A DNA stretch of 64,000 nt from Doris montereyensis (GCA_037039925.1 JAXRKP010000147.1:351001-415000), one strand, 5' to 3'; counted from the stretch's first letter, positions 25,205-37,803 are shown. Numbers and translations: made by a program. Notes: generated by a model from the sequence alone, not told the origin.

Positions 25205-25395
25205 CATCGCCTTAGTTGTAAAGTAAAGAAAAGTTCCTTTACAGCAATTACACTCAGACCACATAGCTGGGGCTTATCTATTTGATAAACTCCTGAACAG
25301 GATGCTAGTCTGATGCAGATTTTTAACTCCCAAGCAAGGGCATGTACCTATGTGACCTCGGTTGTGGTTGTGAAAGTTAGTCAAATCAAATCAAA
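25205..25395 (-). mobile_element. SINE family A fragment
   Basis: GAACAGGATGCTAGTCTGATGCAGATT and the phrase CTCCCAAGCAAG...TGTACCTATGTG are the inverse complement of the 53410-53470 part of the full SINE. The tRNA-like head is missing. Confidence 0.7.
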
Positions 25396-25399
25396 TAAA

Positions 25400-26035
25400 T
25401 TTTTAAAAAACCTAGAAAACTCGTTGGGCAGGAGAATTTAGTACAAGTTCAAAGCTACAATTACCTAGGAGTATTGATTAACTCAGAGGGAAAACTAAGA
25501 AGAAATCAGCCAGAGAATCCAAAAAAGCAAGTGCAATATATAACCATCTAGGAAAGGCATTTGTAGGTAAGGAAGAATTGTCAACAAAAACCAAAATGGC
25601 AGTATACAATACAGTTTATTGTCCTGCTCTTCTCTATGACAGCGAAACCTGAACCTTAGGCAGTAGAGTACAGGCAGCTGAAATGAAATATCTAAGAAGA
25701 GTAGTAGGGAAAACTAAAAGAGACAAAATCAGAAACACAACAATAAGAGATCAAACCAAAGCAGATGGCATAAAAACTAAGGTAGAAATAAATCAATTGA
25801 GATGGTTTGGGCATGTAAACTGAAGGAATGACAATAGAATAGCAAAATCAGTATACAGTGCTAAAGCCCAAGGTAAAAGACCAAAAGGCAGATCTCGGAA
25901 AAAGTGAGAAGAAGATATAAAAGAGGCATTGAAGCATAAAAATTTAACTTTTTTGGAAGGAAGCAGAAAATTCCAGGATAGGGCATCCTGGAGAAAGATC
26001 ATCTTGGACATCTGAACCCATACACCGAAAGGTAG
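25400..26035 (+). pseudogene. 3' end of an RTE-like non-LTR retrotransposon
   Basis: Multi-frame relic of the RT C-terminal part. It reads YLGVLINSEGK, then a block with TKTKMAVYNTVYCPALLYDSET, then [30 protein letters not shown] and GKRPKGRSRKK, ending near ASWRKIILDI. These are the standard post-RT landmarks of RTE/CR1-type elements. Stops and shifts abound. A second copy lies at 56770-57265 (-). Confidence 0.8.
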
Positions 26036-26364
26036 AATGGAAACTGATACTGATAAAGAAAGAAAGCAAGAAAAAAAACAGCTACGCAAAAGAGTCCACC
26101 GATTTGGGAGATTGCGCAATGCATCATGGGACAGATTGGCAGTAGAACCTAAATGCCCCATTCTAGATCTAATTTTTGTTATTATCATTACTGGTGGTCA
26201 TCCTGTTCCTTCTCTTTCTCTTATTATTAATAACAAATCATCACCACATGGATGACAATAACAGTGTTCAGGACAATTGCTATAGACTTGCTACAAACTA
26301 CAATACATTTACTTGGTGGAAATATTTTCCCTAAATATGGACATGGCATAAAATGTTGGCAAGC

Positions 26365-26700
26365 CCTATTTGTAGTACTACCAATAGGCTATAAACCATT
26401 CTCTCCCTATTTGTAGTACTATTACTACTACCAATAGGCTATAAACCCTTCTCTCCCTATTTGTAGTACTATTACTACTACCAATAAGCTATAAAGCCTT
26501 CTCTCCTATTTGTAGTACTATTACTACTACCAATAGGCTATAAAGCCTTCTCTCCCTATTTGTAGTACTATTACTACTAAAGTACTACCAATGAGTACCA
26601 ATAGGCTATAAACTATAAAGCCTACTTCTACTAGTACTATGAATAAGGAAAAACCTATTGGTACTAGTAGTAGTACTACAAATAGTCACTCCGTAAAAGT
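26365..26700. repeat. ~60-bp tandem repeat ending in an inverted unit
   Basis: Four to five units of TATTTGTAGTACTATTACTA and CTACCAATAGGCTATAAA, then a turn-around in which CCTATTGGTACTAGTAGTAGTAC and ACAAATAG run in reverse (26650-26690). The array can fold back on itself. Confidence 0.9.
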
Positions 26701-27027
26701 GTTTGTTGATGGTGGTCGCTTTCCTTCCATCCAATTCACTTTCCTTCTCAAAAAACGGCCAGCACATCAATGATTAAACTCAAAATAACAAAATTAAGCC
26801 AATAAGTGTTGGTAACATTACAATAGTAACATGGTTAATCGTTTGTATTGTCTTATAACTCTGATTCGACACAATGAGATTGACCCGCCCACTAAGGTCA
26901 TTCAATAGACAAGACACCTATCTACCAGTCTTGGCCAATCAGCATCTTGCTTTTATGGGACTGTTTCTCAGTATTACATCTTCTCTCTGAGTGACCCACA
27001 CGGTGGATGGTCAGCTTGACATGCAGC
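26701..27027. other. Intergenic, nothing recognised
   Basis: No gene or clear repeat. Confidence 0.4.
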
Positions 27028-27225
27028 GTTTCATTTAGTAACCGAGACACACATATGACAGTTCATTTGGTAATCAAGGCACAGATACAACAATTCAATT
27101 GGTAATCGAGCAGATATGCCGTTTCATTGGTAATCGAGGCACACATACGGCAGTTCATTTGGTAATCAAGCGGAAATGGCGATTTCTTTGGTACGAGGCG
27201 TGCCGAAATGCAGATACGGCATTCT
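27028..27225. repeat. ~36-bp minisatellite
   Basis: Five degenerate copies of TTCATTTGGTAATCGAGGCA and CACATACGGCAG. The last copy is diverged. Confidence 0.85.
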
Positions 27226-28130
27226 TTGAAATTTAAATTGCTCTTATTTTTCTCATTTTTCTTTTTTCATTTTGATAACGGGTAGATTTAATAGGGCACA
27301 AACTATAAGAAAATGTCGAAAAAGTGAATTTGTCAAAATTTTGACGTATTAGGCATTTCATTTGATAATGGCAGTATAGTACTCAACTTACTCCTACCAT
27401 TTTATGCTACACAAACTATACACGCATAAGCATGATCACTTCTGGTCTTAAACACACTCCAATTCATAGCACAACTCATAAGTTAAATAAAATGGTAATG
27501 TCTGGACCACCAAGATCTTGAGATTATGCCTGCATGTGTGGTTTTATTGCTTCACCTATAGAATCTAATTTAATTATCTCTTGGATTAGTTGCATCTGGA
27601 TACGCATGAAGGTGTGTGTATGCCTTGAGTTTACCTGGTCACTTTGTTAATGACAGTACACAGTGTAATCAATATGTCAAGGTGCAAGCTCTCCCTACCC
27701 GACTTGACAGGTAGATGGTGAGGACATGCCTTCAATTATCGCGTTCAACTGACTAATGCTTATATTGTCATTAGCCACAAAGTGGGGGTAATCGTAAATG
27801 TATTGTCAATTGGAATGGCACATGTTTTTTTTGGTCTTAACATTTTGCTAAAATATAAGATATATAAGTTGATGGAACTAACTGATTTTGACGGGAAAAT
27901 CTGGAATTGGAATTGTTACCTTAGAGAAACAACTCAAAGAATGTGCAAAAATTCATGATTCTTTTTGGTTGTATTTTGACCTTACGTACGCATGGGTGAT
28001 AAGCACGCTCTATGCAGTCTTCTCCCTAACACCAGGCTTATCGGCAACATTGACTGTACCTGTAATTTATTGTAAACTTGTTAGTGTATATTAACATCCT
28101 GATATGATCTTATTCTGTCTATATAGGAGG
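27226..28130. other. Intergenic, nothing recognised
   Basis: No recognisable coding region on either strand. Confidence 0.4.
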
Positions 28131-28135
28131 GCAAC

Positions 28136-28505
28136 CACTCTCATTCGAGTCAAAGTAGTAAAGTTTCTTCAAGGCCATTACAGCTCATAATAATAGTAAT
28201 AATAATAGAATTAATTTCTATAGCGCCCACTCCCATCTTACGAGAGCTGGAGCGTATCCCGATTTCTGTGGCGTGAATCAGATCAGGTGATTATAATCAC
28301 CTTTTTGATGGGATGCTAGTTTGACACAGGTTCTCACTGCCAAGCTAATGCTTGGACTCATTGGCACCTGGGTCGTGAGTGCGGAAAATGTGTTAAATGT
28401 TTTCCCAGAGGAACACAACTCGGACCCAGCCTTGCTAGGATTCCAAATCGAGACCTCCTGATCTTAAGTCCCGGCAGCCAAACCACTCGGCCATTGACGC
28501 CAATG
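28136..28505 (-). mobile_element. tRNA-derived SINE, family A (near full length)
   Basis: On the minus strand the head reads TGGCCGAGTGGTTTGG (A-box region) and GGTCTCGATTTGG (B-box position), followed by the conserved body and a tail with CTGTAATGGCCTTGAAG at 28165-28180. The A-box wording is like tRNA-Leu/Ser. An (ATA)n patch interrupts the tail. Confidence 0.85.
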
Positions 28506-28519
28506 AGTCAAACTAGCGT

Positions 28520-28680
28520 AGATAAAGACAAACAGTGAGGCAAGGGGCATGTCGGAAGTGAAGGTAATTGCATAAGATAATATGAAGGCCCCATAGGAAC
28601 ATACATTCCTTGTATTTGTCGTCTTTGTTCCTATGGGGCCTTCATATTAGCTATGTCATTACCTTCACTTGAGTTAAACT
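28520..28680. repeat. Inverted pair of repeat fragments (family C)
   Basis: TAATATGAAGGCCCCATAGGAACA (28578-28601) and its reverse complement TGTTCCTATGGGGCCTTCATATTA (28626-28649) flank a 24-bp loop, with GAAGGTAAT/ATTACCTTC at the outside. The left part, starting AGACAAACAGTGAGGCAA, also occurs at 38146-38230. Confidence 0.88.
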
Positions 28681-28689
28681 AAGTAGGTA

Positions 28690-31600
28690 TATATTAATAT
28701 TATGTACTTTCTTCAAATTTTTAAGCTTCAACATCATGGGGAAAAAACCCTGACTTGACCAGTCAACTTCTGAATTAAAAAGACTAAGCATCTCTCACTT
28801 AATTACAAACCTTAGAATAGATACTACACAAAATCACTATACAATACAATACAATACTGAAGATCAGTTCTAGTTTTGTTACAAAGTTTATTGAAAAAAT
28901 GTCAGTGGTTGTCAATGTACATATATAATATATACATATATCTACAAAAACTCAATAGTCGAGTAGCCTAGGGAAAATACAATGACAATCAGCTAAAGCG
29001 GCCACTTTTGCAAACTTCACATTCACGTTGTGATTTAATTTTCTACAAAGCAAGTGTATGAAATTATGACCATGCCAATGCTATTCTGCATCTTTTCCTT
29101 CATCAAGTGTAGACTGCGAACAAAAGTGAGAGTAAATCTTTCATTAATTCAAATACTAAATGGACACATAATTTTGATAATGATGTACATGTACTTAACC
29201 ATAGCTCATCATTAAATTTATATAAATGAAGCCGCTATACTATAAAGCAAAAACAAAGAAAACTAAAAGCATTTATAAAAACCGTAGCATAATTTATTTA
29301 ATTGTAGATTATAAATCACTGGGACTTACAACATAAGCACTATTAACCATCGTGCAAACATCTTTAAGTGGGGCATTTGTAGTCTAGTAGTAGCAAATTT
29401 GTTTGGACTTTTTTATCATTGTAAAATTTCTATCAATGCTAGGTCCTATGCTGTGATCCATGAGACAGATGCTTACTGCAGCATTTCCTCTCTAGACCCA
29501 GGTGCAAGTAAGTACCTGTCTAGCATACCTAGATGTATTATCACAAATTGAGATAAGTTCCATTTCAAGCCCTAAAAACTGGGACAAGCTGTCTCTATGG
29601 GGGTGTAATGAAACTTTAATTTTCTGTAAATTGGTGTAAACTCAAGATAAAAAATCCTTAGAGCTAGAGAAAGCTTATTATTTAATGTGTTTGTTGATAA
29701 ATAATACATAAAAGGTGACAAAATCATGGAGAAAATATTTGAAAATATGGCCAAGCCATAGAACTATAGTTTTACGCTTACTGATATAAGAATTTGGAGG
29801 CACAATTCTTTCTGCATTACTTTGATCATAAGGTAATTAGTAATATCATCATTATCATTATTACTACTCGATTAATATCCCAATTATTGTAGACCTGAAA
29901 ACCTTTCATCGGTTATTGGTTTTTAAGCTTATTTATCATCACATCATCGACGTGTGAAAGCTGCAAGTTCCCCAGGGACCCCTTGTAGCAAGCTTATTTG
30001 CATCAATATCTAGTAGATGGTTAAAATGTTTTGGAGAGTACTAAAAATGGTAAATTTATCATTATGATAACACATTAGAATCAGAAGTTGAAAATGTGTC
30101 CTCAACTTGTCGATCCTACCCATCAACTATCTTTCCAAAGTAACAGAAGCTATTTCATCCCAGAATCCCTCCCTCCTCCCAGTGAACATTCAATTAATTT
30201 TTCAGTTATTATACTGAAGAATTTTTTGTTTTGCAAACAAAGAGCAAAGTATACATGTTAACTAAAGGTCTAATTTGGATGCAAAAGGCATAAGAGTTAC
30301 TTTTGCTGACATCCTTGTTGTAAAAATGATACATTTGAATTTGGAAAGAGTTAAATTCAATTTTCAAAATATACATGAGTAGACATACGATATTTTTTCT
30401 CACCGATCAGTAAATATCCTGTATTCATCATTATCAAAAAAACACCCAGAAAGTCACATGTCCAACAGCTGTGAAACGAAAAACACATTTTTAGTAGTTT
30501 TTGCATTTACAGAAAAAGAATCACAGCTTTTCAATTAGAATAAAAAACAAAATATTCTTCAGTCATACTCACAATCAGATATAAACATGGATAAAAAAGG
30601 TGTAAAACAATACTAAAAAAAAACAAAGAAGCTATACAATTTAAAGTACAATATTTTATTTCTTTAAATATTGTCACAAACAAAAAAACAAAAAACCCAA
30701 GTCAATTTGCTAAAAAAACTGTTCTGAAATATGCACTTTTAAAAGGCACAAAGCTAATGACAAATGATATTTCAATCACCACAACGCATGATCTAAGAAA
30801 GAGACAGAGGAATCTGCAATCAAGGTAGGTCCAAATTATCTTAAAGGAAGTTTACATTTTCTAATTATATATATTTACAAGAAAATTAACTCATACTTTA
30901 ATGAAATGTGAAGAGTAAGATGACTAATATGGGGACAGAATTAACACAATAAATACACAACAGAGCCAGTATGGATGGTATCAACTTTCATTTGTATGAC
31001 TATTGTGTGACTGTCATAAACTTTTTCTGAATGTTAAGAAAACACAAGGATGCTGACTTGACTGGCAAATTTCAGCTTCTTCTGAATACAAAAGTTAACA
31101 ATAGAAAAGAAAGCTAAAATCATCTAGAGGGGGGGGGGCTAGAGGGGGTAATGTAAAGTTACAAGAAAAAGCATATCTAGATATGCCTATAAAGAAGATC
31201 AGGTAATTTAGCCAGCAATGAATTTCTGCACTTGATAAATCATACACACCACACTGTCTTAAAAAAAACCCAACTTACATATTTTCTCTAACCACCATCA
31301 CCCTCTGGCATCTCAAATTAAAATATCTAACTGTTCTGAAGTAGACTATGCATGTATTATGTGATCAAAATGTTCTTTATATTCTAGTGTCTTTGTATCC
31401 TTTGTTTTTTTGTCACTTATTGAAATACCACCCCTAAAAAAAAGAGATAATAATGAAAGTATGTAGAGGAAAAATGAATATATAAGTTGTGCCTTCTGAG
31501 CAATAAAGTTTTATTCTTATTTATTGACAATGAGACATGGACCATTAATACTGTCATAGCCAAAACATCACAAGTTTTGAACTCATAGGTAATGGGAAAT

Positions 31601-31990
31601 CTTAGAAATGTCATAGACACACCAGAGAAAAATGAGCCTATTTTGGAAGAATTGGGCCCAGAGACAGATTATATACACACAGCGAAGAAATGAAAAACTA
31701 TTATATTTCAGACATCAAAATCTAAAAAGAACAATAATGGCAGGAGGGATGCCCAATGGATGAAGACAAGGAAGACAACAAAGGAGATGGAATGAAGACA
31801 TTGAATGAAACCTGAAAATGAATCTTGTGTCAACAGAAATAATGGTATTGACAGAGTTGAATACAGAAGGGCTATATTGAAGGCTACATTGTCTCATGAA
31901 GATGTCATCTAGTGGGAGAACAGTAAAAACCTACAATGTAGTATTTTAGGGCTTGTTTTTTCTCTCAGATGTATGCAGTAGCACTTTAGA
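28690..31990. other. AT-rich stretch, possible CENP-X 3' region
   Basis: No recognised gene. The last exon of CENP-X (a handful of residues after ILPQM) should lie here or just right of here on the minus strand, but I could not identify it. Short poly-G runs occur at 31131-31140. Confidence 0.4.
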
Positions 31991-32022
31991 ATCATAGGTC
32001 AGCACATAGAGTAGAGATGAGA

Positions 32023-32327
<305 letters not shown>

Positions 32328-32381
32328 CAATAAAGCCTTTCTAATTTTAAAACAAATAGTATCAAAATATATTTTACTTAC

Positions 32382-33042
32382 CATCTGAGGTAAAATTTTC
32401 TCAAAATGTTCAATCATAACAGCATCATTTCCTTCATTCTAAAATAAAACAGGAAGAAAAATATCATAAGATCATCTAGAATCTAGTGGGAGAACATTGT
32501 ACATACAATGTAGTATTTTTAGGCTTGTTTTCTCTCAGATGTATGCAGTAGCACTTTAGGAATCATAGTTTATATCATATAAATTGTTGATAAAAGTATA
32601 CAAACATTTTTTAATCAATTTTTGTTACAGACTAGGCATTTATTTTCTGAAAAATAGTATGAAGTAATAAGTTTAATGAGTTTTTATAAAACGTATAGAT
32701 ATCAAAACTTTCAATGAAATTCACGAGTTTATTTCATTTTTTGTAAGATCACAAATAACATGAAAAGAAAATGCTGAAAGTCTTGAGAAAAACAGTAAAA
32801 ATATATTTTTGATGTAAACATTATAAATTTGCAAATTCATTAATGTAAATTAAGACTAATGGTTTGATTGTTCTGTTGAATGTAGAAAATCTATAGTCAT
32901 ATTCAATCTGAGATCACTTTACCCAGCTAAGACATTGATACTATCCTTATAGTCATAGCTGACATGGCCTTCTGTTTCCTTACAAAATGTGAGATTATTT
33001 CACAGTGCTCTTAGTAATGTGGATAAAGTGACCGTTTAACAG

Positions 33043-33074
<32 letters not shown>

Positions 33075-36000
33075 CAATATAATAACGATATGAAGAATAT
33101 GAGACTGTAAAATTCATCTAATACCTTAGCTTGATCTGCAGCTCTTGTTAACGCCTCTGAAATAAGAATTAGACACAACTTTTAAAGTCACTGTGTAAAT
33201 TCAAAATACATATATATATATACTCTTGTACCATGACTTTCCATGGAGCCTGCAAAATCAAGTCTGACGATACAATCTTATTTCCTGCTACTGCTTCTCA
33301 ATGTTAACAAAAGATTACCTGGTAATTTAAAAAAAACGTACTTGGTGTCATTCTACAATGAGTACTATCAAATGCCTTTAAAAAAAGTACACTTTAAGTT
33401 AAAGTAAACATAATCCCATTTATCTATACACCATTTTTTTTTCTATTAAACAAGTCAACAGTGATGTTCTCACCTTTGGCAAAGACCTCAACAACTCTGT
33501 CACCAAAATCAGTGGGGTTCCTTTCACTGTGAGATTCAAAATTGTATGAAAGTTGATAACATTCAGATGAATAATAAGAACACATTTATAATTATACTTA
33601 TAATATAAAGTCTAATACTGGAGGAAAAGAAATTATTCAATCAATTCAAAAACAAGTAATATATATATATCAGATTTTGATTTGTGATTTTACTCACATC
33701 CACAACTATGGTGATCTTGGGGTGTTTGGTAGGACTGTTAATTTTGCCCAGACTGCCCTGTAAACAGCCAAGGGATCTTTCATGTGCGCAGTGTTGTGAT
33801 CTGCACACAGGACCTTCCTTTTACCTTCCGTATTCAATGGGACTCTGTGTCAATCCACCTACCTGGACTAGGGTGTAAATTGTAATTGGAAAAATTGAGA
33901 ACATTTTTCAACCAAATTTTTCAACTGTAGGCGGGGCTAGAACTTTAGGTTGAGAGGCAGACACCTTGCCTCTGGACTACTTATATATCGGATACATGAC
34001 TTCTTATTTGCCTACTGTCAGAGAACTGTATGTGTGGATGTAAATAAGAGAATAGCAAAACAACTACTAACTCTCCTCAATGGGTCCATATAAGAAAGAA
34101 TTACTAAAGAATTCCATTTTCTACCGAATCAGAGAAAAGACATACCAGTGACCTTGTCATCCTTGAAGTGGTGGTTTAAAATGTCAGCACAGTTTTCTGA
34201 TGACATAAAAAAAGAAATGATAAACTGGTAAGAAATCATGCACATGATGTATCATAAAATACTTTAGAAACAAAGAAAAAATTCACTCATTATTTCACAA
34301 TATATATATGGAACTCGGGCAGTGGACAGGTAAGCACCTGTATGGGGGGAGTAGATGATCCCGCCTCCACGAGTCTCCTGCTGCCTTTGCAGGCAGGTCT
34401 TGGCTGACCAAAGGCTCAGGGAGTCAACCCTGAAAGAAACAACCTGCTGCCTTGCAGGTCGGTCTTGGCTGACCAAAGGCCAAGGGAGTTAGCCCTGACA
34501 TAAAATAACAACCTGCTGCCTTGCATGCTGGTCTTGAATGACCAAAGGCTAAGGGAGTTAACCCTGACAGAAAATAACAAGGCCTGGTAGGGGGTCTCAA
34601 ATGTGGCAGTCCCACCATCTATCTAGGTTACAGTGGGCTAATCACCTGCTTATCCAAAACCAAACTGATTCAGAGTAATAAATGCAATACACCCGGCTTA
34701 ACCTTTCAACGACAAACATGGAAATGAACACGGACTGTGATTTTTGGAACACAGAATGTTAGGGAAAATAAATGGAAATAGAATTAGAATTAGTTGAAAA
34801 ATTGGAAAATTCAAAGTAGATATTTTGGCCATTACAGAAACAAAGAAAAAGAAGAAGGAATAGAAAATGTGGGACTAAAGCATATTTAAATCTTCTCAGG
34901 AGTAGATGTCAAAGATAGAGCTAGAGCAGGAGTAGGCCTCTAAGGGCATAAAAGGCATGAACTGCTACTAGAAAGTTGAAATTTATAAGCCCATGGCTTC
35001 CAAAAGGAAGAGAAATTAAACTATCAATAGCTTATAATAGACCAAATGTAGACGCCACTATTGAAGAAAAAAGATATCTTCGAAAATGATTTACAAATAG
35101 CTGCAGAGAATCTTAAAAAACACAAACAGGAACTAACGGTTTTAGGAAATTTAAACGCAAGAGAGGACCACAATATAGAAACGTTAGGAGTAATAGGTAA
35201 AGAAGGAGAGACAACAACTTCTCCTGGCGAGAGACTAATAGATTTTTGCCTAAAAAATAACATGAAAATAGCCAACACCTTTTTTACCTCATAAAGATAT
35301 CCACAAATATACAAGAGTAAATGAAGACAGGTGTGATAAATCAAAGATAGACTACATAATAGTTAGCAGCTCCCTTTTTTACAGTACATTGATGCAAGAG
35401 CAAACAGAGGAGCAGAAATACACAAATTACACCTGCAACAAGACATTGAGTGATGACACAAAGGGAAAGGGATGATTTGACTGAAAATATAGTGAAAGTC
35501 AGCTGAAACATTCAGATATTATGAAACTTAAAAAACATCATCTTTTGTCATATTTGGTGAAACATGAACAAGGATTCCCAATAGTTTTAAGACAAGCTCT
35601 TACCTAGAATTTGGTGAACATGAAAATGGAAAGGCAATATTTCCTAAAAAAAATAACATAGGGTAACATCCCCATGGGCGAGATCAGTAAGAAAGTCCTT
35701 TGGAAATACATCATAATCCTTTTGCCATCTGCCTCAATCTTGTCTATGGCCCAGTATGACGCTATTGTACAATTTTTTTTCCATTTGATCTCTTTTTGCA
35801 GAAATCAAGAATCCGTCCATAGTATGGAAGATCCTTCCCAATCTCCTCCCACGTGTGGATTATAAGAGATCCACAGAGAACTTGGGAATCACACTTCAAC
35901 GAAGTAAGAAGAGACTTGTGCTTTTGGAGCCATATATCAATGAGCTCAAGGCTCAATTTGTTATTTAGAAAAGAGGCAATCTTTCTAAACAGTGACAATC

Positions 36001-37237
36001 TTAAGGCCCAATTGCGTGCTTTGGCTTTTGCAATGTGACGACGGGAAATCTCCTCAGAAGCAGAATCTCTCTCCAAAGCGGATCATGAGCGTAGTTGATA
36101 GCCCTCTGACCTAGCGAATGTAATTCTTCGACATTGTTGAGGTAAGGCTTCCAACCTCTCCAGCATTCTGTTCAATTTCAATCTGACTTTCCCGCTAAGG
36201 AAACCCACCGTTGCCATCCTGTCAAGCATGCCTAATGTCCTTTCAGAGGCCATGTTGTGGGTAAGGGCTGAAAGAGTTAGGCCTTTGTCGCTCATTGGAC
36301 ATTTTTATCAGCCCTCATCCTCAGGTACCGTTGAAGTTGATGTTTAACAACTTTCAACATTCCTTCCACAATACTTTTAGGGCCATGAGCTAAACAGCAT
36401 TCTTTTCTGCCTGAAATATCACAATGGCAAATAATGCAGGATCAATTTCTGCCCTCAGTAATTGCCCAAAGACATCATGCTCTGGATTTAAAAGAAGTTC
36501 AGACTTATCTGCCCATCCTTGTAGCTGTGATTGGCATTTTGTAGAGCTGGAATAGAGCCAGGTTGAAGCTGTGTCCATAGAAATTTGACATCCAGGATCC
36601 AGTTGCAGTTTTCTCCATGATGCCAAGGGCTCCAAGTTGGACAACGATTGTGTCATTCTGAATGTCTTTCAGAACAGCTGTCTTTAGTGACCCTCAGACG
36701 TGAAGAGATGCACTCATGAACGTTTTCAGCTTTCCGATATGTTGAACAATAAAGATCTAAAAATCCTCCCAGCCATATGCCCCTTCCCCTTTCTTTGTTA
36801 TTTAAATTTAATCTTCTTCAGCTTCTTACCTTCCTTTCCTCGGCTGTCTCAGAAAATCTTTCTCTTTCTATAATATAGTCTAGTCTTTCCATCTCTGTAT
36901 GCATGACCGTTTGTCTGTTTAACTTTCTAACTAATCTAACCAACGGTAATTTATTTTTACAACAAAACATGATAAATAAACAGTACACAGTGAGTACGGT
37001 ATCCATCTCTAAGCTTCTTAGATTTAGGTCTAGAATCTACAACTTTTTTTGTCCATCTCATTTTTCTTTAGATTTAAATCTAGATATATATCTAGATCTA
37101 GATTAGATCTAGATTATATTAGATCTACCGTAATACCTAACGGTCAGATGGGCATATGAATTAAGACAAACAAATAGATCTAGGCCTTATCTAAAGAAAA
37201 CATTCACCGTTTTGAAGGTAGCGCCATGGTCCTCCAT
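32382..37237 (-). CDS. CENPX: CENP-X / MHF2 (centromere protein X), five exons found
   Basis: A small histone-fold protein that pairs with CENP-S at kinetochores and in the FANCM complex. Minus-strand exons are 37237-37208 (MEDHGATFKT), 34196-34146 (NCADILNHHFKDDKVT), 33526-33474 (VKGTPLILVTELLR, then VFAK), 33156-33125 (EALTRAADQAK) and 32438-32382 (NEGNDAVMIEHFEKILPQM). All have GT/AG borders. The alignment to the family is residue for residue: HFKDDK, ELLxVF, EAxxRAxxQA and LEKxLPQ are the landmarks. Two joins are one base off, at the exon 1 donor and before VFAK. In both, a G added to a GG run restores the frame. The final exon (usually LLLDF-like) is not found. Intron 1 carries transposon relics. 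Confidence 0.84.
33045..33073. repeat. (AT)n microsatellite
   Basis: Short AT dinucleotide run in a CENP-X intron. Similar short runs lie at 33211 and 33660. Confidence 0.9.
33690..33995 (-). mobile_element. tRNA-derived SINE, family B
   Basis: Shares its body (GATCTGCACACAGGAC, CAATCCACCTACCTGGAC, GCCCTGTAAACAGCCAAGGGAT) with 45045-45325 and 57565-57765. The tRNA-like head (AGAGGCAAGGTGTC, then a B-box-like stretch) is at the high-coordinate end. It lies in a CENP-X intron. Confidence 0.8.
34311..34620 (+). repeat. Three leader monomers of an RTE-type element
   Basis: GGGCAGTGGACAGGTAAGCACC, then three units of about 70 bp built on CTGCTGCCTTGCAGGTCGG and TCTTGGCTGACCAAAGGC. They stand immediately upstream of the endonuclease-like relic at 34730, as the tandem 5' leader of a non-LTR element would. 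An inverse copy is at 1062-1280. Confidence 0.75.
34720..35440 (+). pseudogene. RTE-like endonuclease (APE-type) relic
   Basis: Multi-frame remnants run in family order: FGTQNVR (for TWNVRG), DILAITETK-like text at 34820, FSGVDVKDRARAGVGL (34895-34940), TVLGNLNAREDHNIET (35139-35185; the GDFNA motif with D changed to N), GERLIDFCLKNNMKIANTFF (35228-35285) and KSKIDYIIV (35340-35365). This is the apurinic-endonuclease-like domain of RTE/CR1 elements. Stops and shifts show it is dead. The RT part is absent. Confidence 0.83.
35762..36660 (-). pseudogene. Decayed coding region, unrecognised
   Basis: Three adjacent minus-strand open segments (36656-36390, 36295-36083, 36076-35762) read as one degraded protein of at least 280 residues, with bridging similarity between them. 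Features include THNMASERTLGMLDRM followed by a Leu-rich helix and an Arg-rich block, then SEEISRRHIAKAKAR and a long helical stretch, then QVLCGSLI. The xNxxxERxxxxLDR pattern resembles uncharacterised invertebrate proteins I cannot name with confidence. It lies in CENP-X intron 1 next to an RTE relic, so a mobile-element origin is plausible but unproven. Confidence 0.45.
37020..37130. repeat. TAGATC hexamer island
   Basis: Short cluster of overlapping TAGATC/TCTAGA words about 100 bp upstream (with respect to its expression) of CENP-X exon 1's donor, within intron 1. Confidence 0.75.
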
Positions 37238-37639
37238 TGTGGTTTGTTGGAGTAAATCTTGGCAAGGAGTAAATATAAACTAGAATCAACATTATTAAAC
37301 TTCGCCAAGATCTTTGTCCTTCGTACTTCGTATGAAATAAAACTCGTTATACCGACCACGCCCCCAATTGACTTCCGTCTAAAAATACGCTTCGTCATTA
37401 GAGTTTATCGTGAAGACTATCAATACCAGTCAGGAAGGGACTCAATATTACGCAGACATCATATAAATATCAAAACACCATTGTGACGAAGACGAGAGAA
37501 ATATAGACAAACGAACAGAGCAAGTCACAGATATCACCACCGATGGATTTATAATGAAAACGTGCCAAACAAAAGAGATGTGCTACATCCACTACTACTA
37601 AAACTAAATCTACATAACCAGCGGTACTACTATATTTGA

Positions 37640-37640
<1 letters not shown>
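37238..37640. other. Region upstream of CENP-X
   Basis: The CENP-X promoter must lie here if exon 1 is correct. The sequence is CG-containing (CGCCAAGATC, CGTACTTCGTATG, GACCACGCCCCC near 37360), unlike the AT-rich surroundings. CCACGCCCC on the + strand fits a GC-box-like motif. No TATA box is obvious. Confidence 0.4.
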
Positions 37641-37723
<83 letters not shown>

Positions 37724-37764
37724 GCTACTACTTCCACTACTACTTGAACTATTTCTATTACATA

Positions 37765-37803
<39 letters not shown>

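Noticed and set aside
25793..26188. 131-residue minus-strand ORF
   Set aside because: Antisense of the RTE-like 3' end, as is the + strand ORF at 56657-56998 for the second copy.
29360..29405. Candidate last exon of CENP-X reading LLLLDYK-stop on the minus strand
   Set aside because: No acceptor AG at the needed position, and the distance is large; could be chance.
31110..31140. Another candidate CENP-X end (LDDF-like) after a poly-C tract
   Set aside because: Frame does not reach a stop after the motif and the phase does not match exon 5.
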